This document shows, piece after piece, positions 6,641 through 13,083 of a stretch of 13,083 nucleotides of DNA; the stretch's first letter is position 1; the number at the start of each line of letters is the position of its first letter. Origin of the DNA: CAYJIL01 sp964370235. GTDB lineage: Bacteria; Bacteroidota; Bacteroidia; Bacteroidales; Rikenellaceae. Where the stretch lies: positions 1 through 13,083 of the forward strand of contig CAYJIL010000064.1 of assembly GCA_964370235.1 (NCBI GenBank), written 5' to 3'. A program made the position numbers and the translations under genes. Below the pieces are notes generated by a model. It was not told the origin of the DNA and ran no database searches. It saw only the letters and a program-made list of their open reading frames with translations.

Positions 6641-6677
6641 ATAGGCCTTTTGCCTTGTTAAGGGGCAATGTGCCTAT
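6641..6677. other. Imperfect inverted repeat between mltG and the SRP RNA promoter
   Basis: ATAGGC (6641-6646) pairs with GCCTAT (6672-6677), and TTGCC (6650-6654) with GGCAA (6664-6668), with 3-nt bulges on each side and a further TT/AA pair inside. No T tract follows in either direction, so a terminator is unlikely. It lies in the 5' region of mltG (- strand) and just upstream of the SRP RNA -33 element (+ strand). Confidence 0.4.
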
Positions 6678-6684
6678 TAAAAAA

Positions 6685-6715
6685 TTTGTGTTTGTAAAAA
6701 TTTACACTACCTTTG
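6685..6715 (+). promoter_or_regulatory. Promoter of the SRP RNA gene
   Basis: TTTG (6685-6688), a 19-nt spacer and TACCTTTG (6708-6715) match the Bacteroidota consensus TTTG-N19-TAnnTTTG in full. The RNA 5' end would fall near 6721, five nt downstream. It is the best promoter in the window. Confidence 0.85.
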
Positions 6716-6720
6716 CATCC

Positions 6721-6825
6721 GAGGTAAGTCTTACACGACCAGCTCCTATCGAATCCCCCAGGGTTGGAAGACAGCAAGGGTAGATGGTTGTAGCGGTGCG
6801 ATGTGAGTAGCTTACCTCTTTTTTT
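6721..6825 (+). ncRNA. ffs: Small bacterial SRP RNA (4.5S RNA)
   Basis: The RNA of the signal recognition particle, which binds Ffh and targets nascent membrane proteins. The 5' end GAGGTAAG (6721-6728) pairs with CTTACCTC (6811-6818), closing a hairpin of about 98 nt typical of the short form. The apical domain IV is recognisable: CCAGG, then GTT-GGAA-GAC with the conserved GGAA tetraloop, then AGCA opposite CAGG as the symmetric internal loop bound by the Ffh M domain. Seven T residues (6819-6825) act as terminator. A consensus promoter lies directly upstream. It is encoded on the strand opposite its neighbours mltG and selD, and its 3' end is 6 bp from the selD stop codon. 5' and 3' ends are approximate. 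Confidence 0.88.
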
Positions 6826-6831
6826 ATATCC

Positions 6832-7875
6832 CTACATGAAGATCACTTGGTTGGCAGTCTTTGCTACCACTTCACCCACTATTGTGCTGTGAACCACACC
6901 TTTTGAGTGCAGCATTGCTAGAGCTTCATCTGCTTTGTCGCTATCAACTCCCATGAAAATACCACCCGAAGTTTGTGCATCAAGAGCTGCCATTTTGCGT
7001 ATCTTGTTATATCCAGCACGATACTCTACGTGTGCATCGGTGAACTCTTTGTTGCGAAATGCAGCACCTGCAATACAACCATCGTCTATAAGTTCTTCGA
7101 GCTGAGGCAGTAAAGGTAGCTTGTTGCCCTCAATTACAACAGTAACACCGCTGGCGTCTGCCATCTTCATGGCGTGGCCAAGCAGTCCAAATCCCGTAAT
7201 GTCGGTTGCACCTTTTACCCCAAATTCAAGCATCACTTCGGCAGCTTTGTCGTTGAGTGTAGCCATAGAGTCTATTGCAGCACCATAGCTCTCTTTGGTT
7301 GCCATGCCCATGCGCTGCGCTGCCACAACCGAGCCGGTACCCAATGGTTTTGTGAGGATTAGCTTTTGCCCAACCTTTAGCCCTGCGTTAGTAACTACTT
7401 TGTCGGGGTGAATTGTGCCCACAACTGCAAGCCCATATTTTGGTGGATTATCCTCGATGGTGTGTCCGCCCATTGTGAACGCTCCAGCCTCGTTAATTTT
7501 GTTTTGTCCTCCGCTAATAATATCACCCAACACCTCTAGTGGTATATCCTTGGGGAACATATTCAGGTTGAGAGCAAGCAATGGTTTACCACCCATGGCA
7601 TATACATCGCTAAGCGAATTTGCTGCAGCAATCTGCCCAAACGTATAGGCATCTGAGCACACAGGCGGAAAAAAGTCTGTTGTTACTATTAGTGCCATAT
7701 CGTCATTTAGGCGATATACTCCCGCATCGTCATGTGTCGAAATGTCTACCATCACGTTTGCATCCTTAATCATAGGAATTTTTGAAAGTAACTCCGATAG
7801 TTTTGTTGCCGATAGCTTTGCCGAGCAACCTCCGTATGTTACAGTTGATAGTAGATCGAATTTTTTACTGCTCAT
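6832..7875 (-). CDS. selD: Selenide, water dikinase (selenophosphate synthase)
   Basis: A 347-aa enzyme making selenophosphate, AMP and phosphate from selenide and ATP; selenophosphate is the Se donor for SelU. The catalytic pair Cys17 and Lys20 sits in TYGGCSAK, and position 17 is cysteine, not selenocysteine. The ATP and metal-binding part follows (DDAGVYRL, TTDFFPPV with the acidic residue, GGHTIED), then the C-terminal ATDITGFGLLGH and TSGGIFMG motifs. Length equals that of E. coli SelD. It is the last gene of a three-gene operon; its ATG overlaps the 3' end of the DUF3343 gene by 11 bp, implying translational coupling. I see no terminator after it on the - strand. Confidence 0.97.
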   Translation of the reverse strand: MSSKKFDLLSTVTYGGCSAKLSATKLSELLSKIPMIKDANVMVDISTHDDAGVYRLNDDMALIVTTDFFPPVCSDAYTFGQIAAANSLSDVYAMGGKPLLALNLNMFPKDIPLEVLGDIISGGQNKINEAGAFTMGGHTIEDNPPKYGLAVVGTIHPDKVVTNAGLKVGQKLILTKPLGTGSVVAAQRMGMATKESYGAAIDSMATLNDKAAEVMLEFGVKGATDITGFGLLGHAMKMADASGVTVVIEGNKLPLLPQLEELIDDGCIAGAAFRNKEFTDAHVEYRAGYNKIRKMAALDAQTSGGIFMGVDSDKADEALAMLHSKGVVHSTIVGEVVAKTANQVIFM

Positions 7876-8074
7876 ATATTTTATAATTTATCTCTTTTGT
7901 TGTTAATATCTCTTCGGCCAAGCTACGTTGCTCCTCCTCTACTGCTAGCACAATGCCACAGTTAGACGAAATAGTGGCAGGCGCTGGAATTACCCTCACC
8001 CCAATGCCGCTCTCTTTGAGCAGGGCTTCGCTCTTTATTGCATTGCGTGCTCCCTCGAATGTTATCCAGATCAT
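7865..8074 (-). CDS. DUF3343 protein, putative Se/S carrier
   Basis: A 69-aa cytoplasmic protein spanning the whole DUF3343 family: ITFEGARNAIKSEALLKESGI (a strand and helix resembling a small ferredoxin-like fold), GVRVIPAPATISSNCGIVLAV with conserved Cys39 in the SSxCG motif, and a final helix-strand. The family is frequent beside SelD and YedF and is annotated as a putative Se/S carrier; no activity is proven. It sits between the desulfurase gene (4-bp ATGA overlap at 8071-8074) and selD (11-bp overlap), so the three are made together. A reasonable reading is that Cys39 receives selenium as a persulfide-like selenosulfide from the desulfurase and passes it to SelD. That flow is inference. 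Confidence 0.9.
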   Translation of the reverse strand: MIWITFEGARNAIKSEALLKESGIGVRVIPAPATISSNCGIVLAVEEEQRSLAEEILTTKEINYKIYEQ

Positions 8075-9186
8075 ATCTCAAGAAGTGAATTGGTTAGGTA
8101 CTCTATGTCTTGTTTTGTATGGAAATGTGATAGCGAAATTCTCACCACTCCTTCGCTTTGGCTGCCTAGGCTCTCTTGTGCCAAAGGAGCACACAGCATT
8201 CCGCTACGAGTCTCTATCCCAAATTGGCTAAATAGCTCTTCGGCTAGCTCCCACACCGATTTACTTGTGTGTGTTATCGAGAATAGGCCGCTTTGGTGTT
8301 GCGAATCGTTGGCACAATATATTTTGTATTTGTTGCTCTGTTTCAAAATTTCGATTGCCTCTAACAAATCGTCTATTGTGTGTAGTGCAGTAGTGGGGTT
8401 CTCTAGCGATGCCTTTAGTGCTGCTATTGCAGTCATTGGCGGAGTGCCTGCCTCCATGCCCTCGGGAAACGAAGTTGGCATATCTATCGAGTGCGATGCC
8501 GTTGAAGTTCCACCATATAGTAGAGGTTTAACATTGCCACCTCTGCAAAATAGTGCTCCAGCACCTGTTATCCCCATCAAACCCTTGTGGGCTGTTAGTA
8601 TGAGATAATCTATTTTGTCACGATCTACGTTAATGGTAACATGGCCTGCCGACTGAGCTGCATCAACCGCAACTGCAATATCGCCAGCCCACTCTTTTAT
8701 TTTGGCAATGGGCTGCACCACTCCGTTGAGATTGCTAACATGGTTCACAATAACCAATCCCAAGTTTGTGCGGTCAAATTTACTTAGTGCATCAAGATCT
8801 ATTCTGCCATCGCTATGGTGTGGTAGCACCTCCCATGTAATATCGCCTCTTTTTTCGAGTTCTCGCAATGGGCGCATAATAGCGTTGTGCTCGAGTGGCG
8901 AAACAGCTACTCGTTTGCCTTTTAACTCTAGCCCAAAGAGCAGAGTATTGGCTGCCATTGTTGCCCCCGAAGTAAATATAATATCTTCGACACATACACA
9001 CCCAATTGTCTTTGCAAGTAGGTCACGACATGTTTCGACCATAGCTGTGGCACTACGCACCCTAGGGTATGCCCCACGAGAGTATGTCCCACCACAAGTG
9101 CGCAGGTAGTTATCTACCGCTGCTATAACGCACTCGGGTTTAGGGAACGAGGTTGCCCCGTTGTCGAAATATAAGTTTAGTGCCAT
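8071..9186 (-). CDS. Class V aminotransferase, cysteine desulfurase/selenocysteine lyase-like
   Basis: A 371-aa PLP enzyme of the cysteine desulfurase type found in selenium loci (resembling Enterococcus EF2568). The start at 9186 (MALNLYFDNGATSFPKP) matches the family; the frame is open to 9276 but lacks similarity there and would include the promoter. Residues: His100 in PLEHNA, Asp175 and Gln178 in VDAAQSAGH, PLP lysine Lys201 in TAHKG, and catalytic Cys332 in RSGMLCAPLAQ. The enzyme would take S or Se from cysteine or selenocysteine onto Cys332. In related enzymes the Cys motif reads HCAPxxH; here both flanking histidines are replaced (Leu331, Gln337). It is the first gene of the operon with DUF3343 and selD. 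Confidence 0.93.
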   Translation of the reverse strand: MALNLYFDNGATSFPKPECVIAAVDNYLRTCGGTYSRGAYPRVRSATAMVETCRDLLAKTIGCVCVEDIIFTSGATMAANTLLFGLELKGKRVAVSPLEHNAIMRPLRELEKRGDITWEVLPHHSDGRIDLDALSKFDRTNLGLVIVNHVSNLNGVVQPIAKIKEWAGDIAVAVDAAQSAGHVTINVDRDKIDYLILTAHKGLMGITGAGALFCRGGNVKPLLYGGTSTASHSIDMPTSFPEGMEAGTPPMTAIAALKASLENPTTALHTIDDLLEAIEILKQSNKYKIYCANDSQHQSGLFSITHTSKSVWELAEELFSQFGIETRSGMLCAPLAQESLGSQSEGVVRISLSHFHTKQDIEYLTNSLLEI

Positions 9187-9206
9187 ATCGTTTTTTGAAT
9201 AAAAGA

Positions 9207-9214
9207 CAAAGATA
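9207..9214 (-). promoter_or_regulatory. -7 box of the desulfurase-DUF3343-selD operon
   Basis: On the - strand TATCTTTG, a perfect TAnnTTTG box, lies 20 nt before the ATG. The octamer is identical to the one before selU. No TTTG is seen at 19-20 nt spacing. Confidence 0.65.
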
Positions 9215-9238
9215 ACTATTTTCTTTGATCTATATTCA

Positions 9239-9289
9239 TATAGCCCAAAAGTGGTAAAAAATATATATATTTGCATATTTTGGGGCTAT
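9239..9289. repeat. Inverted repeat in the divergent desulfurase-MFS gap
   Basis: ATAGCCCAAAA (9240-9250, with T9239) and TTTTGGGGCTAT (9278-9289) are complementary with one extra G on the right arm, around 27 nt that include an alternating AT run (9260-9271). It lies upstream of both divergent genes, where an operator or divergent-promoter structure would be expected. No TAnnTTTG box for the MFS gene was found; the nearest is TATTTTG (9274-9282 area), one base short. Confidence 0.45.
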
Positions 9290-9332
9290 GTGTGCCCTTC
9301 GTAGGTGAAGAAACTATTTAATTTATCATACA

Positions 9333-10685
9333 ATGACAAATGCAATAAAGACAAAAATGAACGATTCGGCAGTGGCTAGATGGTCGGTGCTTGGGCTGGT
9401 ATCATTTACCATGCTATGTGGTTATTTCCTAACCGATGTGCTTTCGCCACTTAAGCCAATGCTAGAGGCAAAACTATTGTGGAATAGTACCGACTTTGGT
9501 TTCTTTAATAGTGCCTATGGTTGGTTTAACGTGTTCTTCTTAATGCTTATCCTAGGTGGTATTGTGCTAGATAAGATGGGTGTACGCTTTACGGGTGTGG
9601 GCTCGTGTCTGCTAATGGTGGTGGGCTGTGCTGTTAAGTATGCAGCTATTTCGGGCTACCTTCCTACTGAGGGCGAGATACTAGGTTTTGGTGCACAGGT
9701 TTTTTATGCAGCACTAGGTTTTGCAATCTTTGGTGTGGGTGTCGAAACGGCAGGTATCACTGTGTCGAAGGTAATCGTAAAGTGGTTCAAGGGCAAAGAG
9801 ATGGCTCTTGCTATGGGTTTGCAAATGGCAACCGCTCGCATTGGTACTATGCTAGCAATGGCAATAACAGTGCCTTATGCTAAGTACTTTGACAGTGTAT
9901 CGGCTCCGGTTCTTTTGTGTCTAATAATGCTGTGTGTTGGTACTATTGCGTTTTTTATGTACACTTTTGCCGATACAAAACTAGACAAACAACTTGCACA
10001 AGAGCAGAGCGAAGAGGATGCCTTTAAGGTTTCTGACATTACTATTATCTTCCGCAATCGTGGCTTTTGGTTAATTGCACTACTGTGTGTTTTGTTCTAT
10101 TCGGCTGTGTTCCCATTCCTAAAGTACGCTACCGACCTTATGGTAAACAAATATAATGTAGAGCAAGATTTTGCAGGTATAATACCATCGCTACTTCCGC
10201 TTGGTACGCTATTCCTTACACCGTTCTTTGGTAACCTATACGACCGCAAAGGTAAGGGTGCAACAATCATGATTATTGGTGCTATAATGCTAATAATTGT
10301 GCATGCTATGTTTGCTCTTCCAATGCTTAACCATTGGTTATTTGCAACGGTTGTTATGATGGTGTTAGGTGTTGCATTCTCGCTTGTGCCTTCGGCTATG
10401 TGGCCTTCGGTTCCAAAAATCATTCCTGAGCGCCAACTAGGTACTGCTTATGCTCTTATCTTTTGGGTGCAAAACTGGGGCTTGATGGGTGTTCCTGCCC
10501 TTATTGGTTGGGTGCTAGACGAGTACTGTAAGCTTGACATTGTTGGTGGCCCTGCATACGATTATACTCTACCAATGACTATCTTTGCATCGTTTGGTGT
10601 ACTTGCTCTTATTGTGGCCATTATGCTTAAGCGTGAGAACGATAAGCGTGGTTATGGCCTAGAGCTTCCGAACATTAAAAAGTAA
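9333..10685 (+). CDS. MFS transporter, MFSD1-like
   Basis: A 450-aa inner-membrane transporter with about 12 hydrophobic segments and a hydrophilic central loop (214-236). A motif A-like loop GGIVLDKMGVR (75-85) follows TM2, and its second-half counterpart GNLYDRKGKGA (300-310) lies in the C half. The segment SLVPSAMWPSVPKIIPERQLGTAYALIFWVQNWG (from 350) resembles the 'ALWP...P...GTAYG...QN' region of the MFSD1 group, for which dipeptide export or uptake has been reported in animals. The substrate here is unknown. A second in-frame ATG lies at residue 9. It is followed after 4 nt by the ABC exporter gene, so the two are an operon. It is divergent from the selenium operon, which is weak evidence for a functional link. 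Confidence 0.88.
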   Translation: MTNAIKTKMNDSAVARWSVLGLVSFTMLCGYFLTDVLSPLKPMLEAKLLWNSTDFGFFNSAYGWFNVFFLMLILGGIVLDKMGVRFTGVGSCLLMVVGCAVKYAAISGYLPTEGEILGFGAQVFYAALGFAIFGVGVETAGITVSKVIVKWFKGKEMALAMGLQMATARIGTMLAMAITVPYAKYFDSVSAPVLLCLIMLCVGTIAFFMYTFADTKLDKQLAQEQSEEDAFKVSDITIIFRNRGFWLIALLCVLFYSAVFPFLKYATDLMVNKYNVEQDFAGIIPSLLPLGTLFLTPFFGNLYDRKGKGATIMIIGAIMLIIVHAMFALPMLNHWLFATVVMMVLGVAFSLVPSAMWPSVPKIIPERQLGTAYALIFWVQNWGLMGVPALIGWVLDEYCKLDIVGGPAYDYTLPMTIFASFGVLALIVAIMLKRENDKRGYGLELPNIKK

Positions 10686-10689
10686 TTTA

Positions 10690-12522
10690 ATGAAAACCTT
10701 TTTTAGAATATTTCACTATGCACGTCCAGTAGGCAAGTTTGCTGTGCCATACTTTTTTACTGTGATTCTGCATGCCCTTTTCAACACTTTTAACTTTGTG
10801 CTCATTATCCCCATCCTCAATACATTATTTGATGGAGAGAAAATGACCGAGGCAATCTCTACACCTCCTCCGTTTGATATGTCGCTGGAGTGGGTGCAGG
10901 GTATGATTAAGTACTATATCTTCGACATATTCGGAACAGGATATGACGTACACGATGTGCTAGTGTTTATTAGTGCATTGATTGTGGGGTCGGTGCTGCT
11001 TAGTAACCTATTTCGCTTTATATCACAAAAAATAATGGAGAATTTTAGGATTCAAACACTCCAGAATTTGCGTGATAACCTCTTTAAGAGCATTATGAGC
11101 CAAAACGTTAGGTTTTTTAGTAACGAGCGCAAAGGCGACATTATCTCAAAGCTAACATCGGATATTAACCTTGTGCAGTTTTCGGTTACCAACACCTTGC
11201 AGGTGGCGTTTAAAGAGCCTGCACTTTTGATTGGTTACTTTGTTGCACTAGTAATGATCTCGGTAAAGCTAACGCTATTTACCCTAGCAATTCTTCCTAT
11301 CACCGCTTTTGTGATTGGTACAATTGTTAAAACTCTGCGCAAAAAGGCTACCGATGCCCAAGAGGCATTGGGCGAAATGACCTCTATTGCCGACGAGGCA
11401 ATGGGCGGTGTAAAGGTTATAAAGGCATATAATGCTACCGACTATGTAGTGGGTAAATATATCGACACCAATAACAAATACTCAAGCCTACTTCGCCGCA
11501 TGGCAACACGCCAGCAAATGGCATCGCCAATGAGTGAGTTTTTGGGAGTATCGGCAGTTTCGGTTATCCTTATATATGGTGGTAATATGGTGGTGAGTGG
11601 CGAGCTAGATGCAGGTGCTTTTATGGCATATCTTGCAGCTTTTTCGCAGGTGACTCGTCCAGCACGCTCTATTGCAGATTCGTTTAGTACTATTCACCAA
11701 GGTTTAGCTGCTGGTGATCGTGTGATCGAGCTAATGGATATGGAACCACAAATTTCGGACAACGATGGCGAGTGTGATTTAGCTCAATTCAAAAACGATA
11801 TTGAGTTTAAGAACGTGAGTTTTTCATACGAAGATAAACGAGTACTACACGACATTAGCTTTACCATTAAGCGTGGCGAGGCAGTTGCCCTAGTGGGAGC
11901 TTCGGGTGGTGGCAAGAGTACCATTGCCGATTTGCTATCTCGTTACTACGATGTAGAGGGAGGCGAAATCTTAATAGATGGTCGCAACATTAAAGATTAC
12001 CGCCTACCATCTTTGCGCAACCACATTGGTACCGTGTCGCAGGATATTGTTCTGTTTAACGATACCATCGAGCAAAACATCAAGCTAGGCAATTTGGTTG
12101 CAACTAGAGACGATGTTGTGCGTGCTGCCAAAGTAGCAAATGCCCATAGCTTTATAAACGAAACTTCGGACAGCTACGACACTACTATTGGCGATCGTGG
12201 TATGAAACTATCGGGCGGACAGCGCCAAAGGCTATCTATTGCACGTGCAGTGCTAAAGAATCCCGATATTCTCATTTTGGACGAAGCTACAAGTGCTCTA
12301 GACACCGAGAGCGAACGCCTAGTACAAGATTCGTTAACATCGCTATTAAAAGATCGTACATCGCTAATTATTGCACATAGATTGAGTACAATACAACACT
12401 GCGACAAAATTATCGTTATAGATAATGGTAACATTGTCGAGCAAGGCAAACACGACGAGCTTATCGAGCGTGGTGGTGTTTATGCAGGGCTTGTAAAGAT
12501 GCAGATGGTCGATCACAAATAA
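10690..12522 (+). CDS. ABC exporter, MsbA-type (fused permease and ATPase)
   Basis: A 610-aa half-transporter that works as a homodimer in the inner membrane. Residues 1-340 are the six-helix exporter domain (hydrophobic stretches near 18-45, 88-110, 165-215, 285-320). The C-terminal ATPase has Walker A GASGGGKST (403-411), the Q-loop Gln451 in VSQDIVLFND, signature LSGGQ (508-512), Walker B ILILDE (527-532, catalytic Glu532) and the H-loop His563. All catalytic residues are intact. In Bacteroidota such proteins are annotated as the lipid A/phospholipid flippase MsbA, but several paralogues usually exist, so the substrate is not certain. It starts 4 nt after the MFS stop and is followed after 25 nt by the thioredoxin-fold gene. 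Confidence 0.94.
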   Translation: MKTFFRIFHYARPVGKFAVPYFFTVILHALFNTFNFVLIIPILNTLFDGEKMTEAISTPPPFDMSLEWVQGMIKYYIFDIFGTGYDVHDVLVFISALIVGSVLLSNLFRFISQKIMENFRIQTLQNLRDNLFKSIMSQNVRFFSNERKGDIISKLTSDINLVQFSVTNTLQVAFKEPALLIGYFVALVMISVKLTLFTLAILPITAFVIGTIVKTLRKKATDAQEALGEMTSIADEAMGGVKVIKAYNATDYVVGKYIDTNNKYSSLLRRMATRQQMASPMSEFLGVSAVSVILIYGGNMVVSGELDAGAFMAYLAAFSQVTRPARSIADSFSTIHQGLAAGDRVIELMDMEPQISDNDGECDLAQFKNDIEFKNVSFSYEDKRVLHDISFTIKRGEAVALVGASGGGKSTIADLLSRYYDVEGGEILIDGRNIKDYRLPSLRNHIGTVSQDIVLFNDTIEQNIKLGNLVATRDDVVRAAKVANAHSFINETSDSYDTTIGDRGMKLSGGQRQRLSIARAVLKNPDILILDEATSALDTESERLVQDSLTSLLKDRTSLIIAHRLSTIQHCDKIIVIDNGNIVEQGKHDELIERGGVYAGLVKMQMVDHK

Positions 12523-12547
12523 TATTGTTAATAAAACTATTACTGTT

Positions 12548-13015
12548 ATGAGAAGAACCGTTCTATTGCTAGCACTAGTTTTTGTGGCAGCAACCCAGTT
12601 ATGGGGGCAGCGCATTGCTAAATATGGCGAAAAAGCGCCAGCTTTACCTCAGTTGCAGTTTATACTAGATAATCGAGCAAGTTATGATGGTAAGGCACTA
12701 TACATCGAGTTCTTTAAGTCGGATAGTCCCCACTCGATAGAGCTACTCGAAGATCTAGAGCGTTTTGCAAAACGATATAAGGGGAGGATAAATTTCTTGC
12801 TTATAGATTGTGAGGATGGTGCAAAGCTCAAAGAGATATACCAAGGTAAAGATATTCACTTTAGTATCGCTACCGATGCCGAGCACAAGGCATTCAAGCA
12901 ATACAATGTAGAGTATATCCCTACATCGGTTCTAATAGATCGCAAAGGGAACTTTATTTGGCAGGGGCGTAGTAGCGAGGTTTCTGACCTCACGCTTTTG
13001 AATGCTATTGAGTAA
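12548..13015 (+). CDS. Periplasmic thioredoxin-fold protein without redox cysteines
   Basis: A 155-aa protein with an N-terminal signal peptide (MRRTVLLLALVFVAATQLWG, likely cut before Gln21). The mature part follows the TlpA/thioredoxin pattern: strand ALYIEFFKSD (50-59), helix from 63, strand RINFLLIDCED (80-90), then IPTSVLIDRKGNFIWQGR (124-141), which carries the usual cis-proline (Pro125) and the GNxxWQG turn. At the place of the CxxC redox motif it has Ser60-Pro61-His62-Ser63, so it cannot act as a dithiol oxidoreductase; the sole cysteine (Cys88) is elsewhere. It may bind a partner or be a chaperone-like relative. It is probably the third gene of the MFS-ABC unit, 25 nt downstream. Function not assigned. 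Confidence 0.86.
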   Translation: MRRTVLLLALVFVAATQLWGQRIAKYGEKAPALPQLQFILDNRASYDGKALYIEFFKSDSPHSIELLEDLERFAKRYKGRINFLLIDCEDGAKLKEIYQGKDIHFSIATDAEHKAFKQYNVEYIPTSVLIDRKGNFIWQGRSSEVSDLTLLNAIE

Positions 13016-13033
13016 TGCTTGCATTAGTAAAAC

Positions 13034-13083
13034 ATAACAAAGGAGATAACTGTTGAGGTAATAGTTATCTCCTTTGTTATTAT
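13034..13083 (+). terminator. Probable terminator at the right edge
   Basis: ATAACAAAGGAGATAACT (13034-13051) is perfectly complementary to 13063-13080, an 18-bp stem with an 11-nt loop, 18 nt after the thioredoxin-fold gene's stop. The window ends three nt past the stem, so the expected T tract cannot be seen. Confidence 0.75.

Noticed and set aside
7825..7830. Possible in-frame selenocysteine in SelD at the catalytic position
   Set aside because: The position is an ordinary cysteine codon (Cys17), and no SECIS-like hairpin or UGA is present.
8090..8608. Long open frame on the + strand (172 codons) opposite the desulfurase gene
   Set aside because: It lies wholly antisense to a gene with clear family motifs and matches no known protein pattern.
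9187..9276. N-terminal extension of the desulfurase-like enzyme
   Set aside because: It spans the -7 box and the inverted repeat arm, and the family normally starts at the YFDNGAT strand.
9333..12522. Heavy-metal or selenite efflux pair next to the selenium operon
   Set aside because: Neither transporter shows metal-binding motifs, and the resemblance is to MFSD1-like and MsbA-type proteins.

Overview
The window is about 13.1 kb of a bacterial chromosome, most likely Bacteroidota and probably Bacteroidales. I infer this from the promoters, which use TAnnTTTG -7 boxes (one has TTTG exactly 19 nt upstream, in front of the SRP RNA), from weak Shine-Dalgarno signals, from A/T-rich leaders, and from gene types such as a zinc-cysteine-free class III sirtuin and a 'G|Q' signal peptidase site. 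Genus cannot be assigned from the sequence.

Layout. Positions 1-317 hold a tRNA-Gly(GCC) tandem: the 3' part of one copy, a broken middle copy, an intact copy, and a strong terminator. A GHL10-like lipoprotein gene (450-1994, +) follows with its own terminator. Next come three minus-strand genes: a SIRT5/CobB-like sirtuin (2057-2749), yedF (2943-3566) and mnmH/selU (3668-4711). A small DUF2007 gene (4863-5090, +) converges on, and overlaps by 6 bp, a minus-strand pair: a GNAT acetyltransferase and mltG (5085-6612). The SRP (4.5S) RNA gene lies on the + strand at 6721-6825, in the gap between mltG and selD. A tight minus-strand operon follows, with overlapping genes: cysteine desulfurase-like enzyme, DUF3343 protein, selD (9186 down to 6832). 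The right end (9333-13015, +) carries an MFS transporter, an MsbA-type ABC exporter and a periplasmic thioredoxin-fold protein without redox cysteines, closing in an 18-bp inverted repeat.

The coherent theme is selenium. Five genes in two minus-strand transcription units (Csd-DUF3343-SelD and SelU-YedF) can be read as a chain. The desulfurase-like enzyme could release Se from selenocysteine. The cysteine-bearing small proteins DUF3343 and YedF could carry it. SelD makes selenophosphate, and SelU puts Se into the wobble uridine of tRNA. No selenocysteine machinery (SelA, SelB, tRNA-Sec) is in the window. Both units start from the same TATCTTTG -7 box at nearly the same distance from the start codon (22 and 20 nt), suggesting matched expression. 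The remaining genes are housekeeping or envelope functions with no evident link to selenium.

The oddest non-coding item is the broken tRNA-Gly: its 5' half runs to the anticodon, then gives way to foreign sequence containing 16 nt of the same tRNA in inverted orientation.
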